DNA from: Gammaproteobacteria bacterium
Lineage (GTDB): Bacteria > Pseudomonadota > Gammaproteobacteria > DSM-16500
Length of the DNA: 43,924 nucleotides
Assembly (NCBI GenBank): GCA_013286495.1
Contig: JABDFQ010000013.1
Span: forward strand, 1 to 43,924
Reading direction: 5' to 3'
Part shown: in pieces, positions 1-6,674 of the stretch
Position numbering within the stretch: the stretch's first letter is position 1
Layout of the letters: each line of letters opens with the position of its first letter
Translations under genes and position numbers: made by a program
The notes under the pieces: model-generated
What the model was told of the DNA's origin: nothing
The model's database searches: none
Seen by the model: the letters and a program-made list of their open reading frames with translations, nothing else

Positions 1-747
1 TGTTAGCACCATGAACATTGGACAAGTAATGGAGTGTGTCGCATGTTCAAGTCGCAATGTATCAGAAAGCAAACTCACCTGATTGACTGCATTAAATGGA
101 ATGGAAAGATATTTGGTGTAATCGATTTCCTTTTGGCGATAAATCCATTCGTTATGATTGATGTGTAACCATTTCTTAAGATAATGCCAGCCAACAATAA
201 TATTAATCGGCACTTTAATACGTATGGCAGGTGCCAGCAGAATGAGTCCCTCAATCGGTGAGCCTTGCATGGCTTCGTGTGCACAAAGCGATGCACCAGT
301 TGAATAACCAGCGAGATAGATATGATCAACTTCCTTGCTTAAACTTTCGATGCCATAACGCAGGGCAGAAAGCCAATCCTGATAACGAATGCCCAATAAA
401 TCAGATGGACGTGTGCCATGTCCCGGCAAAAGAATAGAGCGACACAGGATGCCATTTGCCTGCAAATGATCAGCAAGATCACGTGAAGTGAATGGACAAT
501 CCAGCAAGCCGTGCAGTAATAAAACCCCGTATTTTATGCGCTCAGATGAACGAATAGGATGAATGGGCATGAATTCAAATGGACTATTGGCATCAATGAT
601 GCGACCGGCATTGCCACCGTGCAGATCAGTGCGGCGCTGTTTGATAATCGCGCGGCATAAGGTAATATAGTCGCGAAATGGCATACGCTTATCCGGTAAG
701 GGATAATCTGGGATGAAAGTCATTAGTGGCTGCGGGTAATCTAACAT
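1..747 (-). CDS. alpha/beta hydrolase (serine esterase/lipase-like), C-terminus beyond window
   Basis: The minus-strand frame is open from an ATG at 747 to the left edge (249 codons) and has no stop, so the C-terminus lies outside the window. It shows the alpha/beta-hydrolase pattern: a beta-strand followed by LLHGLLDCPFTSRDLADHL (HG oxyanion-hole region) and a nucleophile elbow GYSTG in the context YLAGYSTGASLCAH. The catalytic Asp and His would lie mostly in the missing part. No signal peptide is visible, so a cytoplasmic carboxylesterase or monoacylglycerol-lipase-like enzyme is likely; the substrate cannot be told. An in-frame ATG at 723 is an alternative start, and neither has a strong ribosome-binding site. 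It is divergent from the icmD-like gene across 39 bp. Confidence 0.75.
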   Translation of the reverse strand, partial: MLDYPQPLMTFIPDYPLPDKRMPFRDYITLCRAIIKQRRTDLHGGNAGRIIDANSPFEFMPIHPIRSSERIKYGVLLLHGLLDCPFTSRDLADHLQANGILCRSILLPGHGTRPSDLLGIRYQDWLSALRYGIESLSKEVDHIYLAGYSTGASLCAHEAMQGSPIEGLILLAPAIRIKVPINIIVGWHYLKKWLHINHNEWIYRQKEIDYTKYLSIPFNAVNQVSLLSDTLRLEHATHSITCPMFMVLT

Positions 748-786
748 GAAGTTTATTATATACTATTTTTTCAAGAATCAAATTTT

Positions 787-1074
787 ATGAACATGATAAT
801 CAAAATTTTGTTTTTTCTTTTTTTACCGGGACTTGTGTTTGCGGAAGTTCAGTCTGGCATGGGTGGTGTTGCCAATAATCTGATGACGCCGACGACACTT
901 GCGACTGATTTTATACATGCAGGTTGTTATGTGCTGGGGACAGCTTTTATTTTTGCCTCAATCGTAAAATACATTGAGCATAAACGCAGTCCAACCATGG
1001 TGACACTTGGCACGGTTGTTTTCCTGCTGATTGGTGGTCTGTTGCTGATTGCTATTCCTGTCTTTACTTCATAG
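787..1074 (+). CDS. IcmD/DotP-like small inner-membrane protein
   Basis: This 95-residue protein has a signal-peptide-like start (to about residue 19, ending GLVFA), a short polar stretch, and two hydrophobic segments at about 40-60 and 70-92 joined by a basic loop IVKYIEHKRSPT. The order AG.Y..G.AF...IVK...HK..PT...GT...LL.GG....P follows what I recall of the Dot/Icm subunit IcmD (DotP), a small inner-membrane component of the type IVB secretion system. It is shorter than typical IcmD (about 130 residues) because the C-terminal tail is missing. No other dot/icm gene is in the window, so it may be a stand-alone paralogue rather than the core subunit. It is followed closely by a lipoprotein gene and rlmH. 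The alternative is an unrelated TrbC/VirB2-like two-helix protein. Confidence 0.5.
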   Translation: MNMIIKILFFLFLPGLVFAEVQSGMGGVANNLMTPTTLATDFIHAGCYVLGTAFIFASIVKYIEHKRSPTMVTLGTVVFLLIGGLLLIAIPVFTS

Positions 1075-1084
1075 AAAAGAAATC

Positions 1085-1498
1085 ATGAAAAAAAATATTT
1101 TTATTTTATTATTTTTACTATTGCCAGGTTGTCAGCCGACCAATAAAAATTATGATTATTACATGGAGCATCCTGCATCCTTGCAATCTGCAGTGAAGTC
1201 CTGTGAAGCTGAAACTTCTGAACGCTGTACCATCATTATGCGTGCAGCTACAGATATGCAGGCGTTGATGATTCAGTTTCAATCTGATCCAGAACAATTT
1301 GGCGAACATATCCTCGATGCTGAAGAGCGTCAGGTGCAATTGCAATTAGCGATGCAGCAAGCGCAGGAAGAATTTGAGCGTAATAAAAATAATGATACGC
1401 AAGTAAAATTCGATGCTGCAAAAAAAGCTTATGCAGAACAGGCGCAGGAAATTAAAATAGCGCTAGCCATGATTGGTTTGCTGAGCACACCGAAGTGA
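1085..1498 (+). CDS. EexN-type small lipoprotein
   Basis: The protein has 137 residues from the ATG at 1085; a longer frame from 1049 would overlap the previous gene, and the ATG follows an AGAAAAGAA stretch. The N-terminus is a lipoprotein signal with lipobox LLPGC (Cys16). The mature part opens with YYMEHPASLQ, then Cys40 and Cys48 separated by seven residues, then a long charged Gln/Glu/Ala helix. The YY..HP..L...C.......C pattern is that of EexN-family lipoproteins, which in conjugative plasmids mediate entry exclusion and are widespread in Legionellales genomes. It lies 10 bp after the icmD-like gene and its stop overlaps the GTG start of rlmH, so the three genes are probably one transcript. 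Function here is inferred from the motif only. Confidence 0.55.
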   Translation: MKKNIFILLFLLLPGCQPTNKNYDYYMEHPASLQSAVKSCEAETSERCTIIMRAATDMQALMIQFQSDPEQFGEHILDAEERQVQLQLAMQQAQEEFERNKNNDTQVKFDAAKKAYAEQAQEIKIALAMIGLLSTPK

Positions 1499-1962
1499 AA
1501 TTTCGTTTACTCACAATTACGCATAAAACACCTGCATGGATACAGGAAGGCTATGAGGAATATGCAAAACGCTTGCCCGCTTCGTGTGCATTGGAGTTAG
1601 TGGAAATTCCCGCGGAAAAACGTACGGCAAATGCAGATTTGAAACGCATCATGGAGCGTGAAGGTGAAAAGATGTTGTCGCGGATTATGCCTGATCATCT
1701 CGTGATTGCGCTGGATGTAAAAGGAAAAATGTGGACGACAGAGCAGCTTGCTGCGCATGTTGCAGAATGGCAGCAGCAGGGAAGTAATGTGGATTTACTC
1801 GTCGGTGGGCCGGAAGGATTATCGCCAGCGTGTTTGCAGAAAGCCAAATTAAGCTGGTCGCTATCTCCGCTCACATTCCCGCATATCATTGTGAAGCTGA
1901 TTGTCGCAGAACAGATTTACCGCGCCCATACAATATTGAATGGGCATCCGTATCACAGGTGA
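1495..1962 (+). CDS. rlmH: RlmH, 23S rRNA (pseudouridine1915-N3)-methyltransferase
   Basis: RlmH is a SPOUT-fold enzyme that uses S-adenosylmethionine to methylate pseudouridine 1915 in helix 69 of 23S rRNA, acting on assembled 70S ribosomes. The 155-residue length matches the family. The trefoil-knot SAM-binding loop LLVGGPEGLS is at residues 101-110 and the conserved C-terminus ends HPYHR. The start is a GTG at 1495 that overlaps the TGA of the upstream lipoprotein (GTGA), which implies translational coupling. In many gammaproteobacteria rlmH sits between rsfS and mrdA; here it stands alone, about 8 kb from rsfS and 33 kb from mrdA. Confidence 0.95.
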   Translation: MKFRLLTITHKTPAWIQEGYEEYAKRLPASCALELVEIPAEKRTANADLKRIMEREGEKMLSRIMPDHLVIALDVKGKMWTTEQLAAHVAEWQQQGSNVDLLVGGPEGLSPACLQKAKLSWSLSPLTFPHIIVKLIVAEQIYRAHTILNGHPYHR

Positions 1963-2010
1963 TACTTTCATAGATAAATCATGGGGATAACTTATATCGC
2001 ATGAACTAGC

Positions 2011-2057
2011 TGGAAATAAGCCACAGAATATTTTATACTACTGACTAGTCTGACTAG
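2011..2057 (+). promoter_or_regulatory. promoter and operator of the phd/PIN module
   Basis: TGGAAA (2011-2016), a 17-bp spacer and TATACT (2034-2039) form a plausible sigma-70 promoter. Three bases after the -10 box is the palindrome GACTAGTC (2043-2050), and CTGACTAG occurs twice (2041-2048 and 2050-2057). The predicted transcription start falls inside these repeats, as expected for an autorepressed toxin-antitoxin operon. The block is nearly repeated upstream of the ATPase gene at 6642-6658. Confidence 0.55.
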
Positions 2058-2074
2058 ATTATAAGGTAATTACA

Positions 2075-2326
2075 ATGACACATTATTGGCCGTTACAGGA
2101 TGCCAAAGCTCGTTTGAGTGAGTTAGTGAAAAAGGCTCAGAAATATGGTCCTCAATATATTTCTGTGCACGGCGATCCAGCTGTTGTAGTTATTTCACAA
2201 AAAGAATATAAGGCACTTACCACGCCTTCTATTTCTATTGTAGATTTTTTTCGTAAATCTCCATTAGTTGGTCTTCATCTTAATTTAACGCGGGATAAAT
2301 CAACTAATCGGGATATTGATTTATGA
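2075..2326 (+). CDS. Phd/YefM-family antitoxin
   Basis: This 83-residue protein starts with an N-terminal Phd/YefM DNA-binding fold: WPLQDAKARLSELVKKA followed by YISVHGDPAVVVISQKEYKAL. Antitoxins of this family bind operator palindromes as dimers and neutralise the toxin through a disordered C-terminal segment, here roughly residues 50-83. The ribosome-binding site is AAGG in ATAAGGTAATTACAATG. It overlaps the PIN toxin gene by ATGA (2323-2326), the usual coupling of antitoxin-first pairs. The repeats across its promoter are the likely autoregulatory operator. Confidence 0.88.
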   Translation: MTHYWPLQDAKARLSELVKKAQKYGPQYISVHGDPAVVVISQKEYKALTTPSISIVDFFRKSPLVGLHLNLTRDKSTNRDIDL

Positions 2327-2739
2327 AATACTTAATAGATACAAATGTTATTTCTGAGCTTGTTGCTTCGCGCCCATCTAAAAATGTTATAACCTGGTTG
2401 GGGAGGATTCCAATGGATGCAGTATTTTTAAGTGTGCTCACTCTTGGAGAAATACGAAAGGGAATAGAAAGCGTACAGGATAAAATTCGAAAAAGAAAAT
2501 TGTTAATGTGGTTAGAGGTCGATCTATCACAAATGTTTGATGCGCGCATATTATCTATTTCAATGGAGGTAGCTGATCGTTGGGGTAGATTGCAATCTCA
2601 GGTCAAAAGGACTCTTCCAGCCATTGATAGCTTAATTGCAGCAACTGCGTTACATCATGACATGATATTAGTAACGAGAAATGTTGATGATTTTTCTGAT
2701 TGTCCCGGGCTTGAGATAATTAATCCGTGGAATATGTAA
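2323..2739 (+). CDS. PIN-domain toxin, VapC/FitB type
   Basis: This 138-residue PIN-domain ribonuclease has the expected acidic residues: Asp6 in YLIDTNVISEL, Glu in the LGEIRKGIE segment near residue 43, and Asp in LPAIDSLIAATAL and TRNVDDFSDC towards the C-terminus. Such toxins cleave tRNA or other RNA when freed from the antitoxin. The C-terminal pattern VTRNVDDF...G.EIINPW is characteristic of the FitB/StbB-like VapC subfamily, which commonly pairs with Phd-type antitoxins. The ATGA overlap with the antitoxin gene supports one functional unit. No disrupted active-site residue is seen, so the toxin looks intact. Confidence 0.9.
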   Translation: MKYLIDTNVISELVASRPSKNVITWLGRIPMDAVFLSVLTLGEIRKGIESVQDKIRKRKLLMWLEVDLSQMFDARILSISMEVADRWGRLQSQVKRTLPAIDSLIAATALHHDMILVTRNVDDFSDCPGLEIINPWNM

Positions 2740-2764
2740 CATACCTGTACTCATAAATCCGCTA

Positions 2765-3553
2765 TCATACTCCCCCAAAAATTGCTTCTTTTACGCTTGA
2801 AATCACACGAAGGATTTTTTGTTCAGGGCGTGGTTTAATGAGTGGATTAAAAAATAAGGAAGCAGAGGAGTGGAAATATTCTTCTCCTCTGGGTGCTTGT
2901 TCTGAATATAAATAATTTAATACACAACATCTGGGTTGATTGCACAAAACTGGATTGACAGAATGCCAGGATGTCTGGTTAGTTTCCATCACAACCAGTC
3001 GATTGAATAAGCTTGGTACTATAATACGATTCTTTATCGCTTCATCCCATAACTCATAATTACCACCATTTTCCAGCTTCCAATCTGGAGAGACATAATA
3101 AAGAAGGTTTACGGTTTGGTAATGTTTGCGATCAATATCATGTGAACTGTCAAGATGCGGATTAATATAATGGCCTTTGAGTAAAGTGCTAATTACACCA
3201 TCACGTTTTGATTGATCAGGAACCTGATGCTTGATCCCTGTTATTTCTTCAATGAGCGCAATGACTCTGGCATCCTGAATGGCAAAATAAATATCCTGAA
3301 TCAACTCTGATTGATTTTTTACATAACTATATTTGAATTTTAATTCTCCAGGGCTATGCAATAAGCGCATTTGACTGGGCTTGGGAAAATCAGCGTATAT
3401 TTTTTCCGCAATTTCAGTTGGTAGAAGTTCATCCAGCACAAAATGACGGCCAACTTTTACAGGATGTTCGATAAAAAATTGTTCTTTCAATTGATTTTTA
3501 CAGTCATTTAATCTTTTGACGATCAAATTAGCTAATTGATCTCTCATTGCCAT
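2765..3553 (-). CDS. 2-oxoglutarate/Fe(II)-dependent dioxygenase (prolyl-hydroxylase-like)
   Basis: From the ATG at 3553 the protein has 262 residues. The double-stranded beta-helix core carries HLD (His133, Asp135), a distal His197 in QTSWHSVNPV and Arg208 in QPRCCVLNYLYS, matching the two-His/one-carboxylate iron site and the 2-oxoglutarate-binding Arg. Family members hydroxylate proline or other residues in proteins; the substrate here is unknown. A longer GTG frame begins at 3625, but its first 24 codons include sequence shared with the flank of the neighbouring F-box duplicate at 5075-5127, and AAGGA lies just before the 3553 ATG, so I chose the shorter form. It is downstream of, and co-oriented with, two F-box genes. 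Confidence 0.75.
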   Translation of the reverse strand: MAMRDQLANLIVKRLNDCKNQLKEQFFIEHPVKVGRHFVLDELLPTEIAEKIYADFPKPSQMRLLHSPGELKFKYSYVKNQSELIQDIYFAIQDARVIALIEEITGIKHQVPDQSKRDGVISTLLKGHYINPHLDSSHDIDRKHYQTVNLLYYVSPDWKLENGGNYELWDEAIKNRIIVPSLFNRLVVMETNQTSWHSVNPVLCNQPRCCVLNYLYSEQAPRGEEYFHSSASLFFNPLIKPRPEQKILRVISSVKEAIFGGV

Positions 3554-3650
3554 GAATTCCTTCAATATAGGTGCGTTTTCAGCAAGACTGCATAATAACC
3601 TATCCTTTGTCCCGATCCAACGCACGCATGTTGTTTTTTATTGCCAGTAT

Positions 3651-4935
3651 TCAAAGCTGCATGACATATCTCATATCCGCCACATCCTCAATAACATTCA
3701 TGGTATGTCGTTGTGGATGCAGGCTGCCAAGGAAGGAAAATTTACTGCGACTGACGTAATTGGCTTGTAAATCCATTCCCATTTTTTTCATTTCATCCTT
3801 CGTTTTATTTATCACATCATGATTTTTTGAAGCCTGTACATCATTGATAAATTCTTCACTGTCAAGGTACTTGAATTTATCATCAACAAATTTCATGATA
3901 ACCGCTCCTCCTATATTTTTGATATATGACAACATCTCTTTGAGAGTCAAAAAATTAAAGCATAATTTAATGAGGTCAATATTGCCTTTGTTTTTTGCAT
4001 CAGTTTTTCCTGCTGCTTCTACAAACCAGTTTATAAATGAAAGAATTGCTGCATCGTGAAGCGATGGAATCTCTTTTTTCCATGTCCAGAAAGGATTGGG
4101 ATTAGCGTAGGCAGCATCTATCTTTTTTTCTATGGCTTTAAGTTTTTTGATCATCATTTTCAGGCAGATATTATATAAATAACCACCGATGAAAATATTT
4201 GATGCTTCCAATTCAAACAGAATAGAGTTAATGAGTTCAGGGAAAAATTCCTGTTCCATTTTTTTTTACCAGATCTTTTAAATTCAGGTATTCAATATCT
4301 TCTACTCCGATATGACCAACATATTTTTGCTTATTATTATGTATGTGATTAACTAACATTGCTTCTGCGATATGTATTGTCTTGTCATGCTCATAATTCT
4401 TAAGAAAATTACTGATATTTGGCAATAGTTTTTTGTTCATTCCATTTTCAATTAGAGTGCTTTTTATTGATCTCATAACATATGTTTTCAACTTCTTTCC
4501 ATTCTTTTCGTTTAAAAGGGCAGATAAAGCTAATATGCGAAATTCAATGGAGCAGGCTGAAAAAATATTTAAAAACCATACTGCGCGATTTTTTCCTTTG
4601 CTGGAAAATAAGGGCTCGCCTGCACGGCCAGGATTAGCATAATCAGGATATTCTGCGAGGTAAGAACAGATGCTCGAAAATTGATTATTTAGATAGTGAA
4701 GGCATCCATCTTGTGCGCCTGATATTATGATCTGGTAAATATTTATCATTTCATTTTTTCTACTCTGAATATATTTGCCTTGTATGGCTGAGTGATTAAA
4801 CAATTGTCCACCTAGCTTTTTGTAAATATTTTTATTCACCTGACTAAAACTTTCCATGCTCTGGTAATCGAGTCTATTACTGATATGTTCTACTGTTTCC
4901 GTAGGTAAATCATTTATGGATGTTCTTGGTATCAT
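3651..4935 (-). pseudogene. F-box protein, copy 1, frameshifted in an A9 run
   Basis: Read from the ATG at 4935 (preceded by AAAGGGA), the N-terminal part has a clear F-box: INDLPTETVEHISNRLDYQS, then SFSQVNKNIYKKL. F-box proteins bind Skp1 and recruit targets to SCF ubiquitin ligases in eukaryotes; bacterial ones are usually secreted effectors. The frame breaks at 4259-4267, where the coding strand has nine A. The first frame then ends ...VKKNGTGIFP at 4237, while the second continues from MEQEFFPELINSILF to 3651. Removing one A restores a protein colinear with copy 2. It may be a pseudogene, a phase-variable gene, or a gene rescued by polymerase slippage; the rest of the second frame is uninterrupted. 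Confidence 0.75.
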
Positions 4936-5129
4936 GACGATTCCCTTTTGTATGAATGGAAACACACAATATAAGGAAGGGATGATCATCAATCCAATTG
5001 ATTGTTTTTATCAGGATGATAATTATTTCTTATCGTATACCGATAATTTAAACGAGAATAATTTCTAATATAATAACCCATCCTTTGTCCCGATCCAACG
5101 CACGCATGTTGTTTTTTATTGCCAGGATT

Positions 5130-6386
5130 TCAAAGTTGCATGACATATCTCTTATCCGCCACATCCTTAATAACCTCTGTAGCATGTCGTTGAGGATGCA
5201 GACTGCCAAGGAAGGAAAATTTACTACGACTGAGATAATTGGCTTGCAAGTCCATTCCCATTTTTTTCATTTCATCCTTTGTTTTATTTATCACATCATT
5301 ATTTTTTGACGCCTGTACATCATAGATAAATTCTTCACTGGCAAGGTATTTAAATTTATCATCAATAAATCTAAATACGGTGACTTCCCATATTCTGTTG
5401 ATGGATGACAACATGCTTTCGATGGTCAAAAAATTAAAACATAATTTAATGAAATCAATTTTTTCTTGATTGTTGGCATGGGTTTTTCCTGCTGTTTCAA
5501 TGAACCAATTGATGAATGAAAGTCTTGTCGTATCATCAAGCAGGGCAGAATTATTATTTTTTACATACCTTTTGCCTATTTCTTTCCTCATTTTTTCAAG
5601 TTTTTTGATCATCATTTCCAGGCAAATATTATATAAATAACCACTGATAAAAATATTCGATGCACCTGATTTTAGTAAAATGGAATTAATGTGTTTCGAA
5701 AAAAAACCCTGTTCCAGTTTTTTTACACTATCTTTCAAATCCAGGTATCTGATATCATTTTTTTCCCCAACATGACCAACATAATTTTTTATATTATTGT
5801 GTATGTGATTAACTAACACTTCTTCTAGAAGATTTATTGTCTCCATATCCTGAAAGTTTCTCAAAAAATGTGTGACATTTGGCAATAGTTTTTTATTCAT
5901 TCCATTATCAATGAGTGAACTTTTTATTGATCTCATAACATATGTTTTCAATTTTTCTCCATTTTTTTCGTTTAAAAGAGCGGATAAAGCCAATATGCGA
6001 AATTCAATTGAGCAAGTTGAAAAAATATTTAAAAACCAGACTGCACGATTGGTTTCTTTGCTTGAAAGTAAAGGCTCGCCGGCACGGCGAGAATTATAAC
6101 CTTCATCCTCACAATCTGCGAGATAAGAACAAATTTTCGAAAATTGATTATTTAGATAGTGAAGGCATCCATCTTGTGCGCCTGATATTATGATCTCGTA
6201 ATCATTTTTTCTACTCTGAATATATTTACCTTGTATGGCTGAATGATTAAACAATAGTCCACCTAGCTTTTTGTAAATATTTTTATTCACCTGGCTAAAA
6301 CGTTCCATGCTTTGGTAATCGAGGTTATTGCTGATCTGTTCTACTGTTTCCGTAGGCAAATCATTTATGGATGTTCTTGGTATCAT
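5130..6386 (-). CDS. F-box protein, copy 2 (candidate secreted effector)
   Basis: This intact 418-residue protein starts at the ATG 6386, preceded by AAAGGGGA; a frame from 6443 adds 19 residues but has no comparable site. Residues 1-45 form an F-box (INDLPTETVEQISNNLDYQS, then RFSQVNKNIYKKL). The rest is helical with no repeat type I recognise such as LRR or ankyrin. The C-terminal 35 residues, including SKFSFLGSLHPQRH, are nearly identical to copy 1, so that tail is under constraint and might hold a translocation signal. Host Skp1/SCF engagement is inferred from the F-box; the target is unknown. About four in five residues match copy 1 by eye. Confidence 0.75.
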   Translation of the reverse strand: MIPRTSINDLPTETVEQISNNLDYQSMERFSQVNKNIYKKLGGLLFNHSAIQGKYIQSRKNDYEIIISGAQDGCLHYLNNQFSKICSYLADCEDEGYNSRRAGEPLLSSKETNRAVWFLNIFSTCSIEFRILALSALLNEKNGEKLKTYVMRSIKSSLIDNGMNKKLLPNVTHFLRNFQDMETINLLEEVLVNHIHNNIKNYVGHVGEKNDIRYLDLKDSVKKLEQGFFSKHINSILLKSGASNIFISGYLYNICLEMMIKKLEKMRKEIGKRYVKNNNSALLDDTTRLSFINWFIETAGKTHANNQEKIDFIKLCFNFLTIESMLSSINRIWEVTVFRFIDDKFKYLASEEFIYDVQASKNNDVINKTKDEMKKMGMDLQANYLSRSKFSFLGSLHPQRHATEVIKDVADKRYVMQL

Positions 6387-6573
6387 GCCGATTCCCCTTT
6401 GTGTGAATGGAAACCTACAATATAAGGAAGGGATAATCATCAATCTAATTGATTGTTTTTATCAGGATGATAATTTTTATTTATCGTTTTATCTGTGATC
6501 TACCGTGAATAATCCTGTAAGGCTAATTTAGCGCTTTACGGGTGAAATACTCAATTTTCCTGCTTATAACATA

Positions 6574-6628
6574 AAAACACCCCTGTATTTTGCGATGTAA
6601 AACCGTAAAACAACCTTGTATTTTCCGA
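6574..6628. repeat. imperfect 22-bp direct repeat upstream of the ATPase gene
   Basis: The 22-mers at 6574-6595 and 6607-6628 agree at 19 of 22 positions (core CTGTATTTTGCGA versus TTGTATTTTCCGA) with a 33-bp period. The second copy overlaps the -35 region of the ATPase promoter, so the pair could be a binding site for a regulator. The surrounding 6387-6674 gap holds no gene. Confidence 0.5.
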
Positions 6629-6641
6629 GAAATTACGCTAT

Positions 6642-6658
6642 TATATTACTAACTAGTT
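6642..6658 (+). promoter_or_regulatory. -10 box and palindromic operator of the DUF4143 ATPase gene
   Basis: TATATT (6642-6647) is followed three bases later by the palindrome AACTAGTT (6651-6658). The arrangement and sequence nearly repeat 2034-2050 in front of the phd/PIN pair: TATAYTACTRACTAGT is common to both, 14 of 16 bases being identical. The -35 is weak (TTGTAT at 6616-6621, 20 bp away). Confidence 0.45.
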
Positions 6659-6674
6659 GATTGGATTGAATATA

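Larger units (their letters stand above)
3593..6480. repeat. tandem duplication of a ~1.45-kb F-box gene unit
   Basis: Two adjacent copies, about 3593-5045 and 5075-6480, share the F-box gene and both its flanks. The downstream flank (CCTTTGTCCCGATCCAACGC and onward) is at about 3602 and 5083. The upstream flank (TTGATTGTTTTTATCAGGAT) is at about 4999 and 6449. The copies have diverged at scattered bases and by small indels, so the duplication is not recent, yet both flanks remain recognisable. The left end of copy 1 runs into the N-terminal extension of the dioxygenase frame, which marks the duplication boundary. Confidence 0.85.

Noticed and set aside
3554-3625. GTG start at 3625 giving a 286-residue dioxygenase
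   Set aside because: The added codons include the duplicated F-box flank, and the ATG at 3553 has AAGGA just before it.
2034-6658. Whole 2.0-8.5 kb block as an integrated mobile element
   Set aside because: No integrase, transposase, tRNA attachment site or flanking direct repeats were seen, only accessory genes and a local duplication.
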